Of a stretch of DNA of 64,000 nucleotides, positions 13,104 to 23,411 are shown one piece after another. Each line of letters opens with the position of its first letter. Position 1 is the first letter of the stretch. The DNA is from Adiantum capillus-veneris (taxonomy: Eukaryota > Streptophyta > Polypodiopsida > Polypodiales > Pteridaceae): assembly GCA_014529385.2 (NCBI GenBank), contig CM043953.1, positions 113,827,049 to 113,891,048 on the forward strand. The letters run 5' to 3'. Made by a program: the position numbers and the translations under genes. The notes beneath the pieces are model-generated. The model did no database searches. It was not told where the DNA came from and saw only the letters and a program-made list of their open reading frames with translations.

Positions 13104-13795
13104 CAGAGTTACCAGGGAACGCCCCTACCAAGGCTTGGAACACCGGAACGGCGTTCTGGCCGGATGTAGGTGCCCGGAATGGCTAGGCGTTCCGACAGAC
13201 CAGGGAATACTGGAACGGCAGGGGGGAACAGGGCCGGAACGTCTCGGAACGGCCCGGAACGCCGGAACGGCAGCAATGGTAAGAAAGCATTGGGTGTGTG
13301 TTTTTCCTTATAAATTGCTCCCCCCTCACCCCTTTCCTTCCCAAATGCAACAAGCCTCAAGGCTCTCTCTCTCTTCCTCTACCCTCGTGCTCGGGCCTCA
13401 AGCTCTCAAGCTCTCTCTCTTGGGCTTGCCCTCAATTTTCAAGGCTTCAAGCTCTCTTTCCCTTCGTCTCAAGAAGTGAAGCCTCTCTCAAGCTCTCTAT
13501 CTCAAGCATGCATTGTGTCTGTTGTGAACATACTATGACCGCGCATCACCACACGATGCAATCAAGCCATAATAAGGAGGGAATGGTATGTTTTTTGTGA
13601 GTATTAGAGTCAAAGGACTCTAACACTACTTGTATTCAAAGTTCAAACACATAATGCTAAAAATTGCATTATTTGGGTGTTTTTTAATGCCTCCCGTTCC
13701 GTGCTGTTCCCGTTCCGGACCCCTTGCCGTTCCCCCGTTCCGCAGGGAGGCCTGTCGCCGTTCCCGTTCCGCGGTCCGCGTTCCGGGTAACTATG
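13104..13795. mobile_element. Non-autonomous hAT element (692 bp)
   Basis: The insert is bounded by a perfect 8-bp direct repeat GGATATCG (13096-13103 and 13796-13803), the hAT target duplication length. The left end reads CAGAGTTACC and the right end, reverse-complemented, CATAGTTACC: terminal inverted repeats with one mismatch in ten. Both subterminal regions are packed with GGAACGG-like words, pointing inward at 13130-13275 and in the opposite orientation at 13690-13785, as expected for arrays of transposase binding sites. No transposase is encoded. The terminus matches the right end of the hAT at 23412-25325, which is its likely autonomous relative. It lies in the chromovirus integrase region. 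Confidence 0.9.
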
Positions 13796-14686
13796 GGATA
13801 TCGTCAGTGATCGAGATACTAAGTTCACTGGCCGATTTTGACGAGGTGTGTTTGCTCATCTTCAGACGAAGTTGAGTATGTCGTCTTCTGACCATCTTGA
13901 GTCCGACGGACAAACTGAGAGGATGAATCAAACGTTGTTGAGAGCCTATGTCTCTCATAGGCAGTCTGATTGGGAAAGGTATCTTTCACAATTAGAATTT
14001 GCCTATAATAGTAGCAAGCATTCTGCTACTGGACTTAGCCCGTTCATGCTGATGTATGGATTCGAGCCTAAATCCCCGATTGCTATTGGCTTAGAGAAAG
14101 TCAAGGAACGCCAAGCTCGTGATTTCCTGTATGACATGCAGGAAATGCTCGAATCGGCTAAGGATAGTATAAGAATGGCTCGTGATCGAGTCACTACTTA
14201 TGCTAATCAAAAAAGGTCTCCAAGGACTCTAGATGTGGGACAATGGGTCTATCTAAAGATACCCAAGGATTCCAAGACTATGCGAACAGGAAAGCATTAT
14301 AAGCTTTCAGCTAGATATTGTGGTCCATTCTTGATCACAAAGAAAATTGGCCAAGTTGCCTACAAACTGGCTCTTCCTTCGAATGTTAGTGTATATCCAG
14401 TGTTTCATGTCAACCGCCTTAAAGTGAAATTGGGCGAAGCCGACATTGTTGTGCCTATCGAGGGAAATGTATGGCAAGATATGCAAACTGAGTATATTCC
14501 TCGAGAACCAGAAGCAGTTTTAGATCATCGTACCCGTCATTCGTGCTAAAAGGCTTATGACAAGTACTTAATTAAATGGAAGGGTTAATCTGAAAGGTTT
14601 GATACTTGGGAACCTGTTAGAGCTTTGAAAGCTCAGTATCCCCACTTCATTGATGAGGACATCAATGGTTCTTAAGGGGGGAAGTA

Positions 14687-15074
14687 TGTTATGTCCCGTT
14701 CATAGGAGAGGGGATCTGGCCCAGATGCCGTCGGGATGGGCGTCCAGTGTCCGGGCAGATGTAGTGTGAACCCGGTCAGTGTGGCCGGCCATTATTATAA
14801 AAGGGAGGCCAAGGCCTCATTTACAGTTATCGACCCCCACTGGCAGAATGCCAATGGTTAGCCGACGAGGCTAGGAGTGCACGAGGTCACCTCGAGGAGG
14901 TGAGGCCGGGTGGTATGGGACACTCGGTCTTACAGGTGCACGCCTATGTCCTCGGACGTTGGCCCCAGCACGGGGGAGTTGCCGGATGGTGGCTATGGTC
15001 GGGTGGTTTGTCCGAGGCGTGTCTGTAGGCGGTCCGTGTAGCCGGGAGATCCTCCCATCTCCGCGTTCGTTTCA
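14687..15074 (+). repeat. 3' LTR of the chromovirus
   Basis: It follows a purine-rich polypurine tract (AAGGGGGGAAGTA, 14674-14686), starts TGTTATGTCC and ends TTCGTTTCA, matching the 5' LTR. Confidence 0.92.
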
Positions 15075-15535
15075 TTATGGCTCTTGGAATTGACAATTCG
15101 CCAGAAGTCAATATCAAAAGTCGGCATCACAAGTTAGGGATTGAAAGTCAGCAACCAAGTGAGATGAATTCTAAAGGTGCCAAAACTAGCATAAAGGGAG
15201 GAAGATCTCATTATCTGACAAGTCAAAGAGAGAGAGAAGTGGGGGAATCAAGAGACTTCTTTGAAAAATAATATATATGTGGTAGGAATGCCTGACCACT
15301 TTTTGATAGGTATGACCATTGTTGACCAAGGGTTGATTGACGAGAAAGTGCATGGAGAAGCATGACATATCAAAAAACTATCCACAAATTTTCTTGATGG
15401 TTAAATATGGTTGTTTTTGCTCCAATAAGCATGAAAAAGAAGCTTTTTGACATGACATCCCAATTCGTCGGTGGGTATAGTGTTTTAAGATTTAGATCAG
15501 ATGGTTTGACATTTTTGACTTTTTGAAGATATATG

Positions 15536-15592
15536 TGTAATGCCTATGGTGGATAGATCAACGAGACATTCATCATAGTAAGAGCTATTATT
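15536..15592 (+). repeat. Direct repeat copy 1 (about 55 bp)
   Basis: TGTAATGCCTATGGT-GATAGA and the following bases recur at 16595-16651 with about seven differences, 1059 bp apart. The second copy may bound a short unrecognised element, but no terminal repeat or target duplication is clear. Confidence 0.7.
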
Positions 15593-15906
15593 TCCAAGAA
15601 GAGATAAAAAAGTAGTAGTGGTGGGAAATTGGCATTGGGGTTGGATATCGTGGGAGTATTGCTTAAGGGAGTCAGACACTCGTGCAATCGGGCAGAGGTT
15701 TTGGGCGGCGCCGCAGATCCGGGCCATTGCCCAAGGTGCAGATGGACGGGTAGGCAGTGTAGTAGGCAAGAGCAGATGACCGGGCAAGCAGTTTAGCAAG
15801 CTGGAACAAAAGCAGCGCGGCTTAAGTGGGGGGGATAAAAAACTCAATCACAAGGTGACAAGGTGGGTATAGCGAGGGATGACAAGGGCAGCTTGACGTG
15901 TCATCA

Positions 15907-15996
15907 AGCTCCCATTTGCTCGCTCCTTACAGTGGTCCCACAAGCTTAGTGAGCCGCCATTTGCTCAATCCTTACAGTGGCTCCACAAACTCAGTG
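15907..15996 (+). repeat. 45-bp tandem duplication
   Basis: Two adjacent 45-bp units (15907-15951 and 15952-15996) share CCATTTGCTC, TCCTTACAGTGG and CCACAA and differ at a handful of bases. Confidence 0.85.
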
Positions 15997-16594
15997 CTTG
16001 AGCTCTAATGCACACACCGCCACTTGATCCCACCAAAAAATCTTTTCTTTGTCCTTTAGGCACACACTTAAAAGGCGCACACACATAAAATTAACCAATG
16101 AGTAGAAAATTGGCAGAGAGATTAAGCATAAATATGAAGATTTAATCAATGTGCTGCAGCTTGATGCCTGGGTAAAAAAATGGCATAGGTTAGTGCATTG
16201 AAAATTTATGAAGGCGTCTATGCACACACACACACACACTCGATTAAATGCTTTCAAGAAAAGTAAAGCGGCTCGAAAAAAGTGGGAAGAGCATGAAACA
16301 AAGCACGTAATCAAGCAAAAAGAAGAGAAAAAAAAAGCATAAAACCTAGAGCTCGATCAAGCAAAAAGAAAACAAAAAAAAAGCATAAACTCTAATCACT
16401 TGATTAGGGAAGTGACCATGACACATGTAGACATACGCAAATCCAAAGAGAGATAATTAGGCTTGAGCTTAATTAGCTTACTTGTAAAGAGTTATGGATC
16501 AATTTAGTGCTTAGAGAGAGAGTGCACTAAATCTAGCTAGGGATCTAACCGGTGTAATTAGGAAATGCTAATTACGTGTTAGCTCTGAATCATA

Positions 16595-16651
16595 TGTAAT
16601 GCCTATGGTAGATAGACCAACGAGGCATTTATCATAGTGAGAGCTTCATAA
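16595..16651 (+). repeat. Direct repeat copy 2 (about 55 bp)
   Basis: Second copy of the repeat at 15536-15592. Confidence 0.7.
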
Positions 16652-17684
16652 CAATTATGAATAAGTAGATTAAAGAGAATGTACTCAATTTAATAGTAGG
16701 AATGAACTTGTTTGATTGATTAGAATAAGAGAGGAGTTTACAAGTTAAACATGGTGGCCTCATGGTGGAAAGTGGAAATTAGGCAAGAGGGATATGCCCC
16801 AAAAGGGGAAAGGGGGCAAGTAGCATGTAGGCTACAACATGTAGCTTTTGGCTATAAAGTGTAGCATGTGCACATGGAGTGAGAAGCATGTGTTAGGGAT
16901 TCTCACATAGGGATGCATGCTAGTATGCTTGGCTTTAGGGATTGTTCATGTATTGAGTGTAAGCTAAAAGGATCACCTCAACAATATGAAGTGTTCCAGC
17001 CCCTTTTTAGTTCATAAGTTTAGACCTTATCGAGGAGGAAGATCTATCTTGGTAAAGTGGCAAGGTTGAAATGAATTGAAAGTAGATATCATGATTCATA
17101 GTCACCTTGAACGGGAAGTGGGAACGAGACTTGGAAGGTCATCAAAGACAGAATCGTCTTGCTCATTCCATCGGAATGGTTTAGAAACTGCTTTCTATAG
17201 GTATTTTGTGTTATAAATGTTTGGAACTCCCGAAAGAAACTAGAAATGGAGGACTTTGGAAATGGAGTTTCCTTGTAACTATAATCGACATCCACCTCAA
17301 TAAAAGAAGGGCCAAATTATTTAAATACCAACGATTTTGTAACATACCATGCTTATAGGGGGTAATCCCTTGTTTTTTTTTTGTTCTCTACTGCAAGTGA
17401 AACAAGACTAATCAAATCTGAAAATCATGGACAATTCAGAATATACAAGGCCAGTAGACAAAAGGAAACCTCTACGGCAAAGCTAGTTCTTAGGGAGGAA
17501 CACAGGAGATACTGGACCTTCCAATTCAATTCTTTAGAAACTAGTACTTGTCATCATTCTGGCTGTCATTTTGTTTGCTCAGCAGGATTGTAATATATCT
17601 TGTATATAGCTGCATTTACTGTTCTTTCTGTACCTCCTGTAATTTTTAAGTAAACAGTACCTTTCTGGTCTAGAACTCACCTTG

Positions 17685-17687
<3 letters not shown>

Positions 17688-17737
<50 letters not shown>
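17688..17737. repeat. (CT)n microsatellite
   Basis: About 25 uninterrupted CT units upstream of the first visible MMT exon. Confidence 0.95.
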
Positions 17738-17740
<3 letters not shown>

Positions 17741-17980
17741 TGATGGCCTTGTTACTTGTGTCAGTAACCTGGTCAATCATGCTAGTTGATGTGACAGAAA
17801 AATGTGATGCATGTCTTTCATAGAGAAGCAGTCTTGGACTAACATGTATATCAATCTTGTATACCCGTGCGTATGAGGGGTAAAGTAGGAATATGGAGGT
17901 CGTTGTATGTGTAAGCCTGTGAAAGTGAATAAAGAATAAAGGGAATCTGGTGTCAACTGAGAGTTATCGGCTTTGATCAG

Positions 17981-18160
17981 GTCTATTCGGATTTGGAAGT
18001 TGCTTTTGTCGTCTCAGAAAATAAAGAGGTGCTGGATCTCATGGGAAAAATGGGGGAACTTTTAATTGGAGGGACTGCAATATCAAGTCAGTTCTATTAC
18101 GGATGTTTATTTCAGGAGCTACTAGCATTTCAGCTACCTGGTCGTCACACAAAACCGAAT
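17981..18160 (+). CDS. MMT: Methionine S-methyltransferase, antepenultimate exon
   Basis: MMT transfers a methyl group from S-adenosylmethionine to methionine, giving S-methylmethionine, a plant storage and transport form of methyl groups and sulfur; the enzyme is cytosolic. The protein has an N-terminal methyltransferase domain and a long C-terminal region resembling PLP-dependent aminotransferases. This exon encodes 60 residues of that region (VYSDLEVAFVVSE at its start, SSQFYYGCLFQELLAFQL later), closely matching the plant family from memory. It begins after the acceptor CTTTGATCAG and ends at a GT donor, phase 0 at both sides. No earlier exon of the gene is visible in bases 1-17980, so the preceding intron would exceed 17 kb if the gene is whole; otherwise this is a 3' fragment. 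Confidence 0.9.
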
Positions 18161-18236
18161 GTATGCCTTCTTACCTTTTCCTTCAGAAGGTTTCCTGTGG
18201 ATAATTCTACTAATTTCTTCAGTCTACATGCTACAG

Positions 18237-19172
18237 AGAATGCCGCTGAAAGAGGCAGAAGCTCATTTCATAAAAGTGCCAGCAAAAACGCAGGAATGTC
18301 TTGAGATGTCAGAGTTGTCAATTGAGGAGCAAGGATCAGAAGGGGCTTTCACTAGTTCAGTCGAAAATCTTCTTGCAACACCTAAATCGGTAACAATGGC
18401 TATTTTTGAGAGCTTTGCACGCCAAAACATCAGTGAGATGGAAACAAATCCTACAACTGAGATGCACAGATTTGTGAAAGGGAAGGTGGGCATTCCAGCA
18501 GACTTTTCTTCGAATATAGTTCTAAGCGACAGTTCAAAGGCCCTGTTCTCGAAGTTGGTAGTGGGCTGTAGGGACAATGGTGGAACCCTCTTCTTTCCTG
18601 TCGGGTCTAATGAGGCATACATCTATGCAGCCAAGTTATTGGGAGTGGATGTTAGGATGATTGAAACCAGGGCAGAGACATCCTTCAAGGTGACTGAAAG
18701 CATTGCTGATGAGACATTTGCAACCTCAGAGAAGTCTTACTTATACATCAGCGGTCCGACAATTTATCCCACAGGATTGGTTTACTTGACCTCTGAAATC
18801 AAAGCTCTGATATCTGCTTGCTCAAAACACGGTGCACATGTGATTGTCGACACATCGTTTTCTGGACTTGAGTTCAACTCTTCAGGGGCCGTGACTTGGG
18901 ACTTGCAAGATGTCAATTGCTCAAATGTGACATTATTTGGAAATTTCTCCTCTCCTCTTCTTGTAGGAGGCTTAGAGTTTGGCTATGCATTAGTTCAAGA
19001 TTCTTTTTCAAGCAGCTTTAATGATTTGTGGAATATCAGCAAGCCTCATGGTACCTTGAGATATACAATGCAGAAGCTATTGAGGCTATACAATGACAAC
19101 GACATTACGTTACTTGAGGAACTGAATGAGCAGCGAAAGTCTCTACATCAGAGAGCAGAATCACTGTGCCAG
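18237..19172 (+). CDS. MMT: Methionine S-methyltransferase, penultimate exon
   Basis: This 936-bp exon encodes 312 residues of the aminotransferase-like C-terminal region of MMT without a stop or frame change. Landmarks shared with the plant family include IFESFARQNISE near the start, GGTLFFPVGSN, YLYISGPTIYPTGLVY, VIVDTSFSGLEF and SKPHGTLRY. It follows a 76-bp intron (18161-18236, GT at 18161, AG at 18235-18236). I chose this acceptor because it keeps phase 0; the other nearby AGs do not. The exon ends at CAG/GTAAAG (19172/19173), again phase 0. The intact frame amid heavily decayed neighbours argues that selection has kept it, or did so until recently. Confidence 0.92.
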
Positions 19173-19225
19173 GTAAAGCAATGAAGTTTCTTGTTGAGTT
19201 CATATGTAGTGTATATATATAAAAA

Positions 19226-19614
19226 TTGGGCACCACACAGTCCAATTACTGTACAGTACAATCTAGAACCCGATTTGTACAACGCTCTTCCAAATACTGT
19301 ACAGTGTTCCTAAATTGTGAATGAAACCAAACATAAGACATAGGTACTGAAATTCAACACATCTGATCATGCCTAGTTGTGTTCTGGGTACACTGCTTAT
19401 TTTACTTTCTGGCAAATTTGGTATTTTGTTGTACCAATTTTGGTACTGTGTTGAAATCAGCAGCAACTGGGCATGATCAGGTGGGTTGAATTTCTGTACC
19501 TATGTCGTAAGTTTTTGTTTCTTTCACAATTTACGAACATTGTACAACACCACAATTTGTTAGTGTGTTGTACAAATTGGGTTCTGTACAGTATTTGGAC
19601 TGTCTGGTGTCCAA
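19226..19614. mobile_element. Foldback MITE (389 bp) with arms of about 150 bp
   Basis: The left arm (19226-19380) and the right arm (19468-19614) are inverted copies of one another over nearly their whole length. The left arm opens TTGGGCACCACACAGTCC; the right arm, reverse-complemented, opens TTGGACACCAGACAGTCC. Matching words continue inward (TACTGTACAG, ATTTGTACAAC, AAATTGTGAA, GACATAGGTAC, GATCATGCC). The centre is an AT-rich loop of about 90 bp. No coding capacity is seen and no clear target duplication could be assigned. In MMT pre-mRNA it would fold into a long imperfect hairpin. Confidence 0.85.
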
Positions 19615-19639
19615 CTCGGTACTAGATGTACCAAATTTG

Positions 19640-22307
19640 ATATTTCACACTCTCTCTCAAAAAAAAAAGGGCGTAGAGAGAGAGAGAGAATCTGCGAGCG
19701 TAGAGAGAGAAAGAGGATTGGGGGGGGGGGGGAGGGGTAGAGAGACAGAGGGTAAAAGGGGGGGGGGGGGGGGGGGACAGCTTTGTCCTCTTCTTCTCTT
19801 CTCTATCTCTCTCCCTTTCCTTTTGCGGCCTTCAATCATGAGAAAACAAAATGGCAAGGATGACTCTATGGAGGATGCCATTAAAAAATGCAAAGAAGAA
19901 ATGAGTGAGTCCATCAGCAAGATCAATCGCCACCTCCTAGGTACTATTAACGCACTCGACGAGCGCGTGGCGGCACAAGAAAGCAGGATACATACACTTG
20001 AGGATCGTGTGAAGGCTCAAGATGAGGAAATCGCACTACTCAAGAAGAGCTTGAGGATCGTGTGAAGGCCCAAGATGAGGGAATCGCACTACTCAAGAAA
20101 GAGTTTGCAGAGGTGAGATCGCAGAACGTCCTCGAAGATTATGATACTTCCGAGGAGATGCTTAGGGAGCTGGACATTACAGAGATGGGCCTATCCAGAC
20201 TATCACAAGATGAGGAGTACACTGAGTATGGCATATACTTGATAGATATGGGAATTGCACATAGATTGGCCATTTTAAATGGCCTACAAAGATTCTCAAG
20301 AGCTGGAGGTTTTACTTGCTTCCCACACCGACATGGTGCTAGTAGAGTGGATTATGTAATGGCCCAGCCAGGTCTCATTCCATTCTTTCAGGACTTTCAT
20401 GGTGGGCACTAGGCCAGTTGGAGTGACAATTGATCATGCTATCTTGGCTTTACCCTGACGTTTCAGTTCAGCACAGCTCCATCAGGAGAGGTCCCCACGC
20501 ATACTCAGTATACCTTCATGAGGGAGATGGATTCTGTGTATATGGATGAGATATGTAGACAGCTATGCACTCAAGAGTCGGGACAGCCACTAGCTGAACT
20601 CACTCAGATATTGACAGAGACGCTCCATGATGCAGCATCAACGGCATACCCCCATAGTCAGCCTACACGGAGACGGTCTGGGAGCATGCCCCAGAACAGT
20701 TGGTATGATGAGGAATGTAGAGAGACGAGGATCAGATTACAGAGGGAAGTGCTCATGGGTATTACCACACATAGACAGTCACCACGGATTATCTTTCGCC
20801 GCCTAGTGCGATGAAAGAAAAGGGCTTATCTATCTCAACTAGAGCGGGATCTGTATCAACTATTTATAAGACAAGACTCAGGCGAAGCATGGAGGCTATT
20901 CCATGAGCATTCACCACCACCAGCGATCACCTCCACAGAGACGTGGGGGGAATATGTCACATCCCTCTACACAGCATCAGGGCAACCACCTTTTCCGGAC
21001 CCACTAGAGACATGCCCGGAGACATGTACTTTCTTTATTGCCGAGAGGGTAAGGAAAGCCATTGACAAGATGAAGACAAGGAGAGCATATGATCATGGTT
21101 TGGTAGCATAGCTCTTCACCCATGCCAGAGACATGCTTGCAGAGCTTCTTCCTATGATGTTTAATCGAGCCATGTATGAAGGCTTTCGTGAGACTTGGAG
21201 TATGTCTACGATTGTGCCTATTTTCAAGTCGGGAGATCCCATGATTTCCGGGAATTATCGCACCATCATGGTTGGTCACACATTGGCTAGGCTGTATGCA
21301 TCCGTTCTTGAACAGGAGCTGAGTAGATGGGCAGAGCGAGAGGGCATACGAGCACCAGGGTAAGCCGGTTCAAGAGAGGTTTCTCCACTCTTGACCAGAT
21401 TCTGACACTCAGAGTCATTATTAAGGAGGGTAGACACCATGGCAAGAGGATCTACTGTAGCTTTGTGGATTTCCGCAAAGCCTTTGACACAGTGCCAAGA
21501 GCTAGACTTATATGCAGACTATAGGACATGGGTGTGCCTATAGAGCTGATATGGGGTATTCTGGCTTTATACAGAATAGTGATGGGGTGGGTACACACTA
21601 CTAAGGGAATGTCTGACATGGTCCACTCCACTATTGGAGTAAAGCAGGGATGCCCCCTATCTCTGACTCTCTTTGGGATGTATGTGGACGAGTTTTCAGA
21701 CTATGTAGAGCGTCAGGGAGACAGAGGGGCTCAGGTAGCAGGGAGATGGATTCCGTTGTTACTATATGCTGATGATATTGTGTTGATTTCTGACTCTCCA
21801 GAGGGGATGCGGTGTCAGTTAGATGCTTTGAATATATTTGCTCATGACAGTGGATTGTCTATCATCCTTGGGAAAACCAAGGTTATGGTATTCAACACAA
21901 CACAGTGGGTTAGGAGGTGAGCACCTACATTTACGTATGGTCGGGAGACTGTGGAGTACACAGATGCATATATACCTATCTTGGGGTAGTTTTCGGTGGA
22001 CCTGTGTTTTCATTGAGGAGAGCATCAGAGACTAGACTGACGAGAGCATATGCAGCCTTGGGAGGACTAGAGAGGATGTGTTCGCAGGTTCAGTTTCAGG
22101 AACCGCGAACAAAGCTATGGATTTTTGACACTCTAGTGACCTCAGCTATGCTCTACGGAGTCCAGGTATGGGGACCCTCAGTAGACCATCATGGGAGATC
22201 TGACAACACAGATGGATGGACATGTAGGAGAGGCCTCTGGTCTCTATGATCGCTCGGATGATTCGGGCTAAGGCATCCGTGCCGCATGAGATTATCCGAG
22301 CCGAGCT

Positions 22308-22344
<37 letters not shown>

Positions 22345-22708
22345 GGTTGAGGCATTGACTAGATTAGTATCCTTTATCAACAGTTTATGAGATTTCCCCA
22401 GGGACAGATTTGCTCAGCTTGCCCTGGAGTCATCTCGACAACTAGCACTACAAAGAGATACAAGATGTTGGTATGGACAGATGACAGCATGGTTTTAGTC
22501 ACATGGTTTCACCATAGATAGATTGCCTCTGTTTCAATACTCCCTAGATGCACCCTCCCTGTCTCTCACACGGACAAAGATCACGAGACTCATACGCCGG
22601 GATACGATTCAGCTAGATACCAAGAGCACATGGATACAGCCGACACAGGAGTTGGGAACGAAGATGGCCTTTTACAGAGAGCATCTTCTCCAACTCACGG
22701 AGGACGGT
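19640..22708 (+). mobile_element. LINE copy A, 5' part (endonuclease and reverse transcriptase), decayed
   Basis: A non-LTR retrotransposon of a different family from the L1-type copies. A GA/G-rich leader precedes a short coiled-coil segment starting MRKQNGKDDS at 19838, whose repeat LEDRVKAQDE occurs twice (period about 52 bp, shifting the frame near 20060). Next comes only the C-terminal part of the endonuclease (GIAHRLAILNGLQRF near 20250, HRHGASRVDYVMAQPG near 20330); its N-terminal half is missing. Reverse transcriptase covers about 21030-21910 (FVDFRKAFDTVPRARL, KQGCPLS, LLLYADDIVLIS near 21765). There are several frame changes and stops, for instance TAG at about 20411. A 31-bp C tract sits at 22309. 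The element is cut at 22708 by an LTR retrotransposon and resumes at 28492. Confidence 0.85.
22309..22339. repeat. 31-bp poly(C) tract in LINE A
   Basis: The corresponding site in LINE copy B (near 30818) has only seven C, so the tract in copy A looks like a homopolymer expansion. Confidence 0.9.
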
Positions 22709-23411
22709 TGTAAGGTGCAGCGGAATGAATGTTTGAACTTTGCTCAAGATGAGTGTTCCGAACTGTGCTTAAGGTTCCTTTTCATTCTTATGGAAGGGAG
22801 AGCCTTCCGTTCTTAATGAGAGAGTGCAATGGACACAAACAAAGTGAATGGACACAGTGAATGGAAGTGCATGAGACTGAGAGATAGAAAACCAGAGACG
22901 TTGTAAAACCCTCCTCCGAAGGCCCCACTCTCTATGGCGAGAGTGGTCTACTTATGATTGCACAAATCTCTACAATGCTTGGGCTTGCCGACGATGTTGA
23001 CGACGATGAGACGGGTTGAAATCTGCAAACGCTAAGGGCTGAAATTTGCAAATCTTGTATTTGCTGACTCTATGCCGATGACGATGTCGATGGCGATGAT
23101 GCGACGACGATGCGCTGAAAGCGCAGATGCTGAAATCTGCGTTTTTCGGGCTGAAACTATAAACCTTGCAGAAACTGACTGTGCGGCGAGGAACTACCGC
23201 GGGAGGTTCGGGGGTTCTTCTGCGAGTGCTAAGGGCTGAAAACTGAAAACGTTAGGTTTTTATTTATACAAACGTAGCAAAATTGTCCTACCTACTTTCC
23301 AACAAAAGTCACTTAAAAATAATAAGTGAAAAATGTCAAAATTAGGGAAAATAGGTCTATGTACTGTAAAAATGCTACTGATGGGATGTGACTGGTATTT
23401 GATGGTCATGC

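Larger units (their letters stand above)
7839..15074 (+). mobile_element. Ty3/gypsy chromovirus, broken
   Basis: A full-length but inactive LTR retrotransposon. Parts in order: 5' LTR, initiator-Met-type primer site, Gag region about 9.3-10.3 kb with a zinc knuckle ([14 protein letters not shown] near 10262), protease region about 10.5-10.75 kb, reverse transcriptase about 11.15-11.9 kb (FFDDILIYS), RNase H about 12.09-12.4 kb, integrase about 12.7-14.1 kb with its His/Cys zinc domain, and a chromodomain-like tail about 14.49-14.64 kb (YLIKWKG, then TWEP). The chromodomain and the gene order place it in the chromoviruses. The flanks CTATG and TTATG look like a 5-bp target duplication with one change. 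The two LTRs differ at several percent of sites, suggesting moderate age. It has several breaks, and a separate hAT-type element sits within its integrase region. Confidence 0.9.
15075..17980. other. Low-copy DNA upstream of the MMT exons, no gene recognised
   Basis: The stretch contains no MMT exon that I can find and no other convincing gene; open frames are short and without family resemblance. It holds a 45-bp tandem duplication (15907-15996), a pair of roughly 55-bp direct repeats (15536 and 16595), A-rich tandem words near 16308-16390, a CA tract near 16222 and a CT microsatellite. If the MMT gene is whole, this is part of the long intron preceding the exon at 17981. Confidence 0.55.

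Noticed and set aside
13109-13875. Small frames near 13.1-13.9 kb
   Set aside because: They lie in the non-coding hAT element or cross its ends.
17381-17593. 70-codon frame upstream of MMT, tested as a possible earlier exon
   Set aside because: No resemblance to MMT or other families, and no fitting splice phase.
20062-20412. Considered a separate coiled-coil host protein
   Set aside because: The frame continues into a LINE endonuclease C-terminus (HGASRVDYVMAQ), so it belongs to LINE A.
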